The notes under the pieces are model-generated. The model was not told where the DNA came from. It did not search any database and saw nothing but the letters and a program-made list of their open reading frames with translations. A DNA stretch of 64,000 nucleotides from Thunnus maccoyii. Taxonomy: Eukaryota; Chordata; Actinopteri; Scombriformes; Scombridae. The first letter of the stretch is position 1. Every line of letters begins with the position of its first letter. This document shows, one piece after another, positions 48,383-59,229 of this stretch. The stretch spans positions 34,693,922 through 34,757,921 of the forward strand of contig NC_056538.1 of assembly GCF_910596095.1 (NCBI RefSeq), written 5' to 3'. The position numbers were made by a program, and so were the translations under genes.

Positions 48383-49312
48383 CTAATAGCCTACATTTGA
48401 TATCAAACTTTTACATGTAACACGGATTTTGGACAGTTTCAGGCCGTACATTAAAGGGTTGGAAATTGGTGGGCATGTAAGAAAGTATAAGGATAAAAAG
48501 ATGCGTAATGTGTTGGGTACACTGCTCATATTAAATCTGCTCTGTAATATTTCAAAGCAAGCTCCAAAAGAGAAGTTGAGCAGGGAAGCAAGGTGAGGTG
48601 TGCAGGTACTGACAGCTTTCTGTCTGGTCTGTTTAGAACCAGAAAAACAAACTTTAAGAATCCTCATGTATGTGTAAAGAATTAAAATTAGAGGACCAAA
48701 GACTGAGAAAGCAATAACAATAAGTCCAGAGACGTTATTGACTGTGGTGTCAGAGCAGGCCAGTTTCACAACAGAGTGGTTGTCACAGTAAACTTTGTTG
48801 ATGATGTTTCCACACAGCTGCAAAGGAACAATCAAAGGCAGTGTCAAAAAATTCACAAGAAGTGGGGGTACCCATATTACAGCAATGAAGATGGCAGCTC
48901 TGTTAGACGTCATATGTGTGTTATATTGCAGAGGATAACAGATAGCAAGGTATCTGTCATAAGACATGATGGCTAAGTTTAGAAATTCTATACCTCCATA
49001 AGAGTACAAACAGAAAATCTGCAGGAAACAGAAAGAAGCAGAAACAGTGTGAATGTCAGAGAGGATCTGAACCAGAAGGAATGGAAACAACCCTGTACTA
49101 CCATACAGTTCATTTACAAACAGGCTGCACAGAAAAAGGTACATAGGTTCATGTAAGCTTCTGTTCATACAGATAACCACAATGAGAAAAACATTGGCAC
49201 TAACAATAAAAATATAGAGACACATAACAGTCATGAAATAAAAGTATTTAAGAAGCCCAGTGTCAAAGTAGGCAGCAAGTGTGAAATATGAAAACTGTGT
49301 GGAGTTTATCAT
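48383..49312 (-). CDS. Odorant receptor H (teleost delta-like)
   Basis: A single-exon receptor of 309 residues. The start is taken as ATG at 49312 (MINSTQFSYF), which matches receptors E-G exactly. The frame stays open upstream to 49336 but only from a TTG codon. That extension would span the acceptor-like CAG/TAGAATTG, so it is probably intron. LHEPMY, MSYDRYLAICYPLQY, loop-2 CGN...YC...LAC, KAVSTCTPHL and NPLMY are present. PPISNPLMY replaces PPLFNPVMY, an unusual change just before the NPxxY motif. It is the last cluster gene and its orientation is opposite to E-G. The 136-bp shared block is at 49039-49174. The upstream module is at 49601-49690. Confidence 0.94.
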   Translation of the reverse strand: MINSTQFSYFTLAAYFDTGLLKYFYFMTVMCLYIFIVSANVFLIVVICMNRSLHEPMYLFLCSLFVNELYGSTGLFPFLLVQILSDIHTVSASFCFLQIFCLYSYGGIEFLNLAIMSYDRYLAICYPLQYNTHMTSNRAAIFIAVIWVPPLLVNFLTLPLIVPLQLCGNIINKVYCDNHSVVKLACSDTTVNNVSGLIVIAFSVFGPLILILYTYMRILKVCFSGSKQTRQKAVSTCTPHLASLLNFSFGACFEILQSRFNMSSVPNTLRIFLSLYFLTCPPISNPLMYGLKLSKIRVTCKSLISNVGY

Positions 49313-49328
49313 GATCCCAACAATTCTA

Positions 49329-49331
49329 CTG
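49329..49331 (-). promoter_or_regulatory. Splice-acceptor-like CAG before receptor H coding exon
   Basis: TTTGTTTGCACAG followed by TAGAATTGTTG, with the exon starting at 49328 on the minus strand. The identical CACAG/TAGAATTGTTG is found before receptors E (cut after 34147), F (after 37962) and G (after 43341). This supports an intron in the 5' UTR, as is common in OR genes. No donor has been identified. Confidence 0.45.
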
Positions 49332-49600
49332 TGCAAACAAAATGATAATTAAGTTACATTTTGTTATAGTTTCAACTGCTAGTTATAATTTCACTGGTTT
49401 TAACTCCTGCTTGTTTGGCAAAATGTGCAGCTGAAACATTAAGAACACATAAACAGGATTCAACATAATAATACTAAACAGACTCATTATCATGGAAACA
49501 ATGTGAACAAAAAACTCCAAATGGATCATTTCTTTTTCAAACTCAGTATATCACTTAGAGTAGAAATTACAAAACCATGTGTGAATCAAACATTCACCTG

Positions 49601-49690
49601 CTGCCCCTCTACGTCGCTCCTAACTGAGCTGAAACTCTGCTTCGACTTCTTTTAAACTCTTCCAGAGAGGACACCCACACACTCATGCTT
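49601..49690 (-). promoter_or_regulatory. Conserved OR upstream module (receptor H), more diverged
   Basis: Minus strand: TGTGGGTGTCCTCTCTGG, TTTAAA at 49651-49656, CAGCTCAGTTAGGAGCGACG. The TAATGAGGTCAG half seen in the other genes is not clear here. Confidence 0.5.
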
Positions 49691-50054
49691 AGTCAATGTC
49701 AGCAAAAAAGCTACTTCATAAAGTGCCTGCTTGAAATTAGACATGAACACATATGTTTATGTTCATTTTGGCAAACAGCTAAAAAAATACTACAATACCC
49801 ATGAGCCTCAGCTGCTGTTGCTATGAAGTAGAAGCCAGTCAGAATCAGAGCATAATAAATTCTAAACACTTTGTTGTTGAAGGTGCCATTAGCGGAGCAC
49901 ATTGGGAGTCGTAGTTAATGTATATTCAGAAGTTTTTGGGCCCTATTTTCAATAAGTGCCATAGTGCCATATAACTGAGTCCACAGCAATCCAGGACAGT
50001 CACAAGAGTTTACACTTAGCGTAATGTAAGTATGTCAAAATTTGACTCACTGTT
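49691..50054. other. Intergenic, nothing recognised
   Basis: No supported gene. Confidence 0.45.
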
Positions 50055-50135
50055 TTCATGGTAGTAGAGTTAATATGAATAGTGTGCCCAATGTGTTGTA
50101 TATTTTTTATCATTATACCTTGTTACATGTCCGTC
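50055..50135 (+). pseudogene. Odorant receptor relic (helix 6/7 junction)
   Basis: GTAGAGTTAATATGAATAGT then GTGCCCAATGTGTTG and TTATCATTATACCTTGTTAC then ATGTCCGTCC match the receptor segment that in B reads SRFDMSSVPNMLRIFLSLYF then LTCPP. A frameshift separates the VPNVL half from the SLYLVTCP half. About 80 bp are recognisable. Orientation is + (opposite to receptor H), so it is not simply H's tail. Confidence 0.7.
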
Positions 50136-50469
50136 CTTTGGCAGTGAAGAATGGAAGGTTTGAATTTAGCCCTAAAAAGCAGGTGTGCAGACTAATTTAA
50201 TCTCGATAAAGCAGGGATATCCTCCCTCTCCCTGTTTTCCAAGGGGACAGTCAGTTACTTGAGCTGCCTCCCCAGTTTAACTGGATGATCTTGGCTGCTG
50301 CTGGGGCTTCTTGAGAAAGCCAGTTGCCTTATTCACTGTTTGCTGACAGTCCAAGATGCAAATGGAATCTGCTGTTGCCCTCAGAAACAAAGATAATGAT
50401 AAGATAATGTGTAGAATTAGGTTCAGATTTTGGTACCCTCCAGTGGAAGTATCAAAAAAGACATTGTGG

Positions 50470-51160
50470 CAGACAACTAATAGGGGTGGAAGTAACAAAA
50501 ATGAATTGATAAAATGGAGGTGATGTGGATTGAAAATAAAGGGGTAAAAATGAGTGATAAATTATCAAGTGATTTGATTAATTTAAAGCGGATTTGGTCA
50601 CACACTCCTCTCTCAGTGCATTTACACAGCACTGGTCTCAGAGCAACCAGTCTGTAGTCATTCAGGTACTTAGCATGTGACTTTTTAGGGATTGGGATTA
50701 TGGTGAATTCCATCCACTGACTTGGAACGCAGCCAGAATCCAGAAGGCACTGAAACAGCTTGGTGCAGACTCCACTTAGCTGAGCGGAGCAGTCTTTGAG
50801 CACCTTGCCTCTGAGCCTGTCAGGGCCAGAGGCTTTGTGTGGATTGACTGTGCTCAGGATGGTGGTCACCAACTGTCCCTTTATGGTGAGAGCTTTGTGG
50901 GATGGGCTGGGCCTGGGGAGAGTCCGGTTGGATGGCGTGCTGCAGCCGGTAAACCAGCTGAAGAAGTTGTTACGCTCTACAAGGAGGTGGAGTCCGGGCA
51001 GTCAATCACTGCAGGTTTGGGGACTCTACCCAGCATGATGTTTAACCCCTGCCATGCCTCCTTTGCATTTCCACATATTAGTTTCTGCTCCATCTTGTCT
51101 TTGTAGTCCTTGTTTGTAGGTGGAATAGTTGTGGTTAGTTGGAAGAAGAGACAATTGGAT
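50470..51160 (-). mobile_element. LINE reverse transcriptase fragment (APE-type, jockey/Rex-like)
   Basis: A minus-strand frame at 50477-50872 reads VNPHKASGPDRLRGKVLKDC, then SQWMEFTIIPIPKKSHAKYL and NDYRLVALRPVLCKCTERGV. These are the N-terminal reverse transcriptase motifs KASGPD, IPIPKK and YRPVAL. Upstream on the same strand (50977-51130) is YKDKMEQKLICGNAKEAWQG. The catalytic boxes are missing. The clade is uncertain. Confidence 0.8.
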
Positions 51161-51559
51161 GATTGAGGTTGGCTATCAGATAAATTGATCAGAGTTATCA
51201 GGTAGATATTGTGTGCTTTCATATTCGTTTTGCTATGTACGCTTCATTCACCCTTTGAAATGTGTCCTCAGATTTTTTTGCTGGTGAGGATAGGAGGAAG
51301 CATTCCTGAAAACTGGAATACATTGGAATGATTCTGTATTTTTTCAGGGGATATGTGATGTCCTACAATAGACAGGTTTGAGGATGCATGTTGTAAGTCA
51401 TTTAGCTCTGATTATGTAAAGAGCGGCCAGTGGCTTCCCCTCCCAGGTCCCCTTCTTTCAATCACATATGCTGCCACATTTCCCCTTTAGACATTATTTT
51501 GAGTAATCCAACCAGAAATCGCTTTTGTCAATAGTAAAAATAGTTACATGTACATGCAA

Positions 51560-53345
51560 TATTGATTATCTGATCTACAAAAGTTTAAGAAATAAACTAG
51601 TCCTGGAATTACGCAAAACAAAAAAGCCTCATACTACACACAACTTATAGGAAACATCAAAGGCCATAACTTATCTCTTTGGAAACACTTAAACAGTTCA
51701 ACCAACAAATCATCCAATCAAAAAGGAATTGAGGAACTAAAAATAAATGGTACGGCCATCACAGATAAAGCTACCATGGTACGTTAATTAACACCTATTT
51801 TATATAATCAGTAGAGGAGCTAACACAAAATATTGATACTCCAACTATAACTAATAACACAGAAGCTATAGAATCACCAGATTCCTTTCGTATCCAAGAG
51901 GTCAATGAAGCAAAAATTACCAAAGTTATCAAGATTATCAATTATCAGATTCTAGGGCAAAAGACATTTATGATTTGGATACTTGTTTCATTAAGAGATA
52001 CAGCTCTATAATGATAAGACCTGTGACTCATCTCATCAACTTATCAACTAGGACCAGCAAATTCCCAAATAACTGTAAAAAGGCATCACAGCGGTCTTCA
52101 AAGCAGGGGATCATGACCTGATATGCAACTATCGCCCTATTTCTATTTTTCCTGTTCTGTCAAAGCGTCTTGAGAAGGTTGTGGCAGCACAGCTAGTTGA
52201 CCACCTAAAGACCAATCAGCTCCTTCGTCCACAACAATTTGGTCTTAGACCAAAATGTTCCACAGAAACTGCAAATTATAATTTCATTGAAAATGTAAAG
52301 CATTCCTTGGTAATGTCATGGGGGCAGTGTTTCTTGACCTGACATTCAATTTTTCAAAACAAGCAGTTGATTGGAGTCATATCTTCAAACTAGAGAGCAG
52401 TGTGTGAAAGTTGACCAAGAAAAGTCATCCCTTTTAAACAACAGAATGGGTATCCCCCAAGGTTCGATCCTGGGTCCACTGCTTTTCAGTCTGTTTATAA
52501 ATGACCTGCCTACAAGCTGCCCAGAGGCCGGCTGCCAGCTTTATGCAGATGATGCGGTCATATATGTACCAGCCAAGTCACCTAGCAAGCAGCGAAGATC
52601 CTGACTGCATACTTGGATGATGTCTATCAATGGCTTCAACATAATCATCATGTCTTGAATTTGAAAAAAAGAAAAAGTTTTTATGTGTTTCTCCATTAGA
52701 AAACAGGGCACACTTGAAAATTTTAAAAGGTCAATGATTTCAAGTGTTTAGGAATAATCTTAGATCCAGATTTGATAAACATGTAAAGAAGATTTCAGAA
52801 ACAATAAGGACCAAATTGTTTCAAATTAATCAGGCACTACATACCAACTCAGGCAGCTCAGTTATTTATGCATGCTATGATTTTCTCTAATTTTTCATAC
52901 TGTATAACAGTATGGACTCAAGCATCACCATCCACAGTCAGACACCTCACGTCCTTATACAATCAGGCACTGAAAATAATGGACAAAAAGCCTGTTCAGT
53001 GGCATCACTGTCACATACTGAAAAAATACAATCCACTTAGTTTTGAGAGCTTTACTCATTTTTGTTTTCTAAATTAGTTTTCGAATGCATCAACAGTTTA
53101 ACCCTTCGAGCCTCTTTCCAGATATATCCAAAGACAAGACAGTAGCAGAGTAACTAGGAGCGCGGTGAATGGCAGCTGTAAAATATCACATCGACAATCA
53201 CCCTTCTCCGTGAAGGTTTGTCAACTCTGGAACACATTACCAACTGAAATCAAATTAATTCCAGATATAAGATCTTTTACAGCAAAGGTTAAGTGCTGGC
53301 TTAAAGCAAACCAGAGCCTTACCCATTTTTAGTTAATTGTATTGT
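51560..53345 (+). mobile_element. LINE ORF2 fragment (Rex1/L1-like reverse transcriptase), broken
   Basis: The + strand in shifting frames gives NYRPISIFPVLSKRLEKVVA near 52120-52180 and LLRPQQFGLRPKCSTETAN near 52220. [20 protein letters not shown] and the catalytic [10 protein letters not shown] box are in the open frame 52371-52604. FSNFSYCITVWTQASPSTVR and LTSLYNQALKIMDKKPVQWH follow at 52868-53077. A decayed tail reading LWNTLPTEIKLIPDIRSFTA ends at about 53330. It is missing the endonuclease and carries several stops. Confidence 0.85.
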
Positions 53346-54439
53346 ACTGTTGTGGGTTTTTTATTTTCTCTTTCCAAGTGTACATCACAGTCAATGAATT
53401 TCAGTATGTATATTTTATTGTACTTCTATATCTGTACTGTACTATGGTTTTATGATGATTTTGCTTGGCCTTTTTTCTAATCTTCAAATAATAAGTTTGT
53501 TTGGTTGCTGCAGCCGAACTCCTGCTGGAAGAACAACTAAACAAAAACATTTGTCCTCTGGTCACTCCACGAGAGCCTAAACACCCAGAGCGAAGGCCTG
53601 AAGCTGCTCTGTTTTCAGTTGTAACCACGGTGACAGCAGAGCATCCTCTCATGATTCCCTGTGATGCAGAGTGAGCTAATTGGCCTGTTAGTGAAGCCGG
53701 CTGGAGCCTCCAGAGTGTCCAAGTGTCCACACAGACGTCTCTGGGGTTCGGCTTTGTGTTGTGTTACAGACGGAAAGCGCTGCCGGAGCTCCGCCGGGGC
53801 TCATTACTGTGACAGATACAGTAATGATGATGACATCACACTCACCATCCGCCTGACATCACATGGAGACCACACATGCACAATGCAACATAATAAACAA
53901 CAAGATTAAAGTTTTACCGGTTTAGTTCAGACTTTTACCTGAGAACAGGTGATTTCTGAGCTCCTGAAGTTCTAGTGGGAGTTCATATACTTCCATAAAG
54001 ACACCACAGCGTCCAGTTGAATGAACTCTACAGCCATTTTCTCCTAAAACAGGAAAATAACAACACAAGTGTGTTTACATCAAGTATAGAGACAAGAGGA
54101 CTCAGAGAGAGATGACATAAAGTTTAGTGATATAGCCGAATATATACATAACACATATATTTTTATTTATATTGTATGAGCATCAAAATAATGTTTGTGT
54201 AAACCATTTAAACCAGTTTAGGACTGTTGGATGAAGCTTAAACCTCCAACACACAATAAACAAAGTCTGACTAATGCTGGATTTTTGATATTTGAGAGTT
54301 CAAGAAAATCTTATTTATGGTCACTATGATCGTCATATATATACATATATATATAAAACCTGAATAAATGAGTGGAGGAACATAACAAATACAGATGCTT
54401 CCACAAAGCTGCATGCTACAATTAGCAATTAACATCCGA
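53346..54439. other. Intergenic, nothing recognised
   Basis: No supported gene. The stretch 53500-53830 is less AT-rich than its surroundings but has no consistent reading frame or recognisable motif. Confidence 0.45.
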
Positions 54440-55195
54440 TTATGCTCTGTGGCTTGTATAAAAATGCTGAGCAGGCCCAGTTGATTCTGATTTTGTATCA
54501 AGATGGCGAGAGGAAAAGATCTAAGTGACTTTGAAAGAGGGTTGATTGTTGGGGCAACGGATGGCAGGAGCTTTAGTCACAAAAACGCTCAGCTGGCTCA
54601 TGTTTCAGTAGGAACAGCGACTAAAGTGACATCTGCATTTAGATCTATGAGAGGAGATAGTATCAGTAAACAGGGGTGGAAACTGTGGTTGACAGCACAC
54701 ATTTGATGACCGTGATATTCGTGCATTAGTGCGATATGTGAGGAAAAACAGAAGAGCAACTCTTCTGGACCCCTACAGTGAGGGGGTCTGGGGGCTCTGT
54801 TATACTGGCATGGTTTGGGTCCACTTGTCCCCTCAGAGGGAAGGGTCACTGCTAATCAATACAAAGTAGTTGTGAGTGATCAGCTTTATCCTGTGATGAA
54901 ACATGTCTATCCTGATGGGAGTGGTCTCTTCCAGGATGACAATGAATGGTTTGATGAGTATTAAATGATGTGAATCATATGTTATGACCTTCACAGTCAC
55001 CAGATCTCAACCCAGCTGACGTGTTAGACAGCGCTCTCCATCATCATCATCATCACAACACCACGTGAGGAAGATCTTTATGAACAATGATGAAGAGTTC
55101 AGAGACTGTAAGATCAATAACAAGGAGCTCTGAAGCTGTTCTGGTGGCACGTGGAGGTCCAACACCTTACTGACACACTTTATGTTGTTTTTTCC
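54440..55195 (+). mobile_element. Tc1/mariner transposon relic, internally deleted
   Basis: The frame at 54503-54706 starts MARGKDLSDFERGLIVGATD, the N-terminal helix-turn-helix of a fish Tc1 transposase. It follows the typical leader CAGTTGATTCTGATTTTGTA. After about 54720 only pieces of the catalytic half remain (a GSGGSVILAW-like piece and SPDLNPAD near 55000-55020), in shifting frames. Most of the middle is gone, and with it much of the DDE catalytic domain. No inverted ends were identified. Confidence 0.85.
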
Positions 55196-58171
55196 TTTAA
55201 TCTGTCACCTGTCTGTATATATATATATATACATACATAAATGCATATTATAAACATTTTAAGAATCCTTAAATGTGGTTGTTGTAGTAAAAAATAATGA
55301 CCTAGATATGTAGTGAGTGGGACATTTTACAGTGTAAGAATAAACATGTCATTTCTCTCTGGTGGACAAACTACTTTTCCTAGATGACGTCAAACATAAT
55401 CTTTGGCATTTCTCCACTGAAATTTAGTGTAATTAAATACTGTAATAAGACAATATTGGGTGATGTATCAGATGCCCAATGCTGCATTATCAACTAGGAA
55501 AAGTGGGCTACTGCCCTGGAGCCCCAGACCTTTGTGATGATTTGATTAATTGTAAGCTTGTCTGGTAATATGTCAAAACACAATGAAAACTGTATTTATG
55601 AGGATGAGCGGTTGCTGAATATTTACCTGACCTCGAGGTCTCATTGTTGAGTGGAGCCCTGCATCAACAACAAGTGTTAAGCTTTCTTTTTTTGCATTGT
55701 AGGCATACGGTGTGTTGGGGGTACCTGTGTGTGAGGATGTCGACAGATCATTTTTACCTGCCCTGCACATGTCCTGTGGTCACTTTGTGTGTTAATGGTT
55801 CTTTATTGATAATATGAGACATCACTGCTCGGTGTCACTTGCCTGTGTTTTTGTGTAACTTTTAGAAACAGTCACAGGAAGACCTGTCTATTTAAATCTG
55901 CCAGGTGAGCTGTCATACTTCTGAAAGGTGAAGTGTAATAGTAGCAGGTCAATAAGGAGAGATCAATTGGAAGTGTATGACAATATTTATTGATGTTGGC
56001 GCCAGATAGATTTTTGGCGATTGGACTCCAATGGCATGAGGTATCTTCATAAGGCAAAGGCCCTTGTGGAGATATGAGACAGGATCTCCCTGGAGTACAG
56101 ACGCTGGCGGTGGTAGAGTGGACAGCAAGTGGTTGACAAACAAAATCAAAGGGTTGTGGTCCCAGTGAGTAGGTGGTCTTGAGGTTCTGCACCAGTGCCC
56201 AAATCAGGTAGCACTGGTAATACTTGTGCAGTAAGTACCGGTGTCGGTTCCTGGATGTGCCTCATCAGCAGCAGATAAGCACTTCCAAACCTGGAAGACA
56301 AGGTAAGTTGTACCTGGGGGAACAACTCTGAACAACAGCCAACCCTACATTCCCTGGCGTTCATCACAAGTTACCTGCAATCTGACTGCTGACCCCTGAC
56401 CCACCTCAGCTCCACTGGCACTGAATTTGCTATGTCAGGATCCACTACAGGTTTGTTATCAATAAACATATTAAACCCGACATACTGTCACCCTCATACA
56501 CTGTCTGAGAACAAATGGATTTAAACAATAATGTGACAAGCACAAATTTAAGAGAATGAATCCAGTAAAACACTAAAACACAGGTGTTAGCCTGCTGCTA
56601 ACACCTGCCGCTAACACCTGCTGACTGACCACAGTAGCAACAATAACCTGTAACTCCGGGTGACGCAGCTACAATAATTTAACACTGTACATTAAAGGGA
56701 AATAATTAAACCAAAGGGGACAATTCTGTTCTTCTTACCTTATTGGGAAGCACTTTATTTAAAGGTGCTTGAAAAACAAAGTTTTCCAAACATGCTATTA
56801 TTTTGGCTGCATGATGCTGCTACTGTCTGGGATTTTCTGTATGTCTCTACAGCCAATAGCAGCATCAGAAGGAGGATATTAAAGTGCTGATTGAGTGTTC
56901 AGTAGGGACAGGTGGACGGAGGAGAGTCAGCTTCTGACCTCATCACACTGCAGACAGGACGAGTTTAGGGACAAACTCACAAACACTAACAACAAGTAAC
57001 AACTGTTGATTAGTTTTCTGCAGAGCTGAACTGTCAGCAGCTCTTCAGGTTTAACTCAGGTTCATGTTGGAGTCAAGAACTGACAGTTGTGTGACAATAG
57101 TTCACCTAATTTTTCATTGTCATATAGCTTGACTCTAGTGTTGTGATCTATTGTATCATTTCTTTCTCTATACTGATGTTGATGTCTAGAAATTTCCTGG
57201 ATGAGTCTTGTTGTTTTCAGCTCTTTCCTCAGTGTGAAACCAACATCGTGAGGAAAGATGAGCCACCTCTGCTCTTTGTGAGGTTTGTTTACTAAAATGG
57301 TGTTGATGTGTTGTTTTTCTCCTGACAGAAACCTTTCAGAGATGCATGCAGACACTAACTGCTAAATATTATTGCTGCATTTCTGGTCGACATGATTTCT
57401 TCCTCTGGAGTCACCAAATGTTTCCTGCTAATATATGTTTTTGATCAAAAGCTTGCAAAATGTTTGGCCTTCTGTCATTGGAGACAAAATAAGTGGAGCT
57501 ACAAGGACGGTGATAAGTGGAACATTCTTTCTTTCTTTTTTAAAAGTCAAGACAAATCAGATTTATTTATGTATTTAGCTGAAAATCACTCATTAGATTT
57601 TTACTACATGTGCAACTTTTGACAGTGTCTGTAGATCCTGGATTCAAAGAGGGAAAAACAGTCAGAGCAACAGAGGATATGTCTTCATGTTACACGTGTC
57701 ACAAAATAGAAAACTTAACAAGAAGAATTACAAAATCACAACAATATTACAATATTAAGTAAATATTATTGTCACTGTGTAATTTCATAAATTTTTTGAA
57801 CAATGTTGCTTAACTTCTAATTGTTTTTTTTGTTTTTTTAGCATCTGTCTCTAACAAACAATCTCTGGTCAGTAAAGACAACAGTCGAGGCTTAAATTAA
57901 ACCTCTATAGTGCTCATCTGTTTAACTGTTGATTATTGGTGGGGGGGGCTGCTCTTCTGTTAACATTTGGATTACAGCCTTTAAGCATCAGAGATAATGT
58001 GTTACCACAGCAAACAATCATTTCCAAAGTGGGTTTGTGCAACTAGAAAGCACCAAACGGAAACATAATTTGCCGTTGTGGAGAAGTGAATGAACTCTTC
58101 AGATGTTATTTGTGTGTTCAGGGTGATCAGACAGAAACTCTGGACAAGGAGGTTTTAGGAGGAGGGGGAGG
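55196..58171. other. Spacer and 5' flank of receptor I
   Basis: 3 kb without a supported gene. The 55870-56400 stretch is GC-richer and resembles dispersed-repeat sequence, but I cannot name it. A 76-residue frame at 57392-57622 has no recognisable features. The cluster upstream module was not found. Confidence 0.4.
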
Positions 58172-59131
58172 ATGGAGCCGCTGAGGGAGAACTTCTCCTC
58201 ACACGAACACTTCATCCTTGATGGTTTCAGTGAACTCGGAGCTCTGAGGCCCGTCCTCTTCATCCCGTTCTTCATCATGTTTGTTGTGTCGCTGTCGGCC
58301 AACTCCCTGCTTCTGTACGTCATCATTTCTCAGAGAAGCCTCCACTCTCCGATGTGCATCCTCATCGCCGGCATGGCGTGCGTGGACCTAAGCCCGCCGC
58401 TCTTCTTTGTCCCCAACATGCTGTTGAGCTTCTTGTTTGACTGGAGGGGAATCTCTCTGATTGGCTGCCTGGTTCAGATTTACATTGTCCACTTGTTGGG
58501 AGCTTTTCAGTCCACGCTGCTGCTGTGGATGGCTCTGGACCGCTACTTTGCCATCTGCACGCCACTCTACTACAATGAACGCATGGCGTTACCAAGATTC
58601 CTCAAGTTTGTGATCCCACTTGTGGTCAGAAATGTCCTCATGGTCACGCTGGTTGTGAGTCTGGTAGGACCGCTGTCGTTCTGTGCTACAAACGTGATAA
58701 ACCACTGTTTCTGTGAGCACATGGCCTTGGTGGAGCTGGCGTGTGGAAGCACTGCTGTCAACAGCCTGGTGGGGTTGATCTCCGTGTTCTTCATCGCTGT
58801 GGTCGATTTCTTCTTCATCACCGCCTCCTATGTGGTCATATTCAGCTCTGTGCTTGGGTCCGGCAAGTCAGGCATCAAAGCGCTCCACACCTGCGTCACC
58901 CACATCATGGTCATGACCGTCAGCCTCACCATCATACTTGTTGCTTTTCTGTCGTATCGAATCAGAAGTGGTCTTCCTGCAGCTGTTCGGGTTTTCTTCA
59001 GCACCATGTACCTGCTGTTCCCGAGCTGTTTCAACCCGATCATCTACGGCATCAGAACCACGAACATACGACAGCACATCCTGAAGACGCTGAGCTGCTG
59101 TCACTCTGTCCAAACGGAGCCCTATTCCTAA
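58172..59131 (+). CDS. Odorant receptor I (OR51/52-like family)
   Basis: A single-exon receptor of 319 residues from a different family than A-H. NFS glycosylation site at 8-10; LHSPM at the start of helix 2 (57-61); MALDRYFAICTPLYY at the end of helix 3 (120-134); loop-2 cysteines at 171, 181 and 191; SY in helix 5 (219-220); KALHTCVTHI at helix 6 (236-245); NPIIYG in helix 7 (288-293). KALHTCVTHI, LLLWMALDRY and NHCFCEH recall OR51/52-type (class I) receptors. The family name is from motif memory. Codons are GC-rich at third positions, unlike the AT-rich A-H, and the 136-bp shared block is absent. The frame is intact and only one ATG start is reasonable. It marks the edge of the delta-like cluster. 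Confidence 0.94.
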   Translation: MEPLRENFSSHEHFILDGFSELGALRPVLFIPFFIMFVVSLSANSLLLYVIISQRSLHSPMCILIAGMACVDLSPPLFFVPNMLLSFLFDWRGISLIGCLVQIYIVHLLGAFQSTLLLWMALDRYFAICTPLYYNERMALPRFLKFVIPLVVRNVLMVTLVVSLVGPLSFCATNVINHCFCEHMALVELACGSTAVNSLVGLISVFFIAVVDFFFITASYVVIFSSVLGSGKSGIKALHTCVTHIMVMTVSLTIILVAFLSYRIRSGLPAAVRVFFSTMYLLFPSCFNPIIYGIRTTNIRQHILKTLSCCHSVQTEPYS

Positions 59132-59229
59132 AAAAATAATTGTATTTATATTATACTTGAATACTATTAATATAAGTTAAATGTCATTTCCACCAGAAAA
59201 AGAAAAAATAGATTAAAGTAAAGAACGAC

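Noticed and set aside
49313-49336. Eight-residue N-terminal extension of receptor H
   Set aside because: It begins at TTG, not ATG, and spans a conserved splice-acceptor-like site. The paralogs start at the internal ATG.
57392-57622. 76-residue frame upstream of receptor I
   Set aside because: No recognisable motif, no conserved context, and a length expected by chance in AT-rich DNA.
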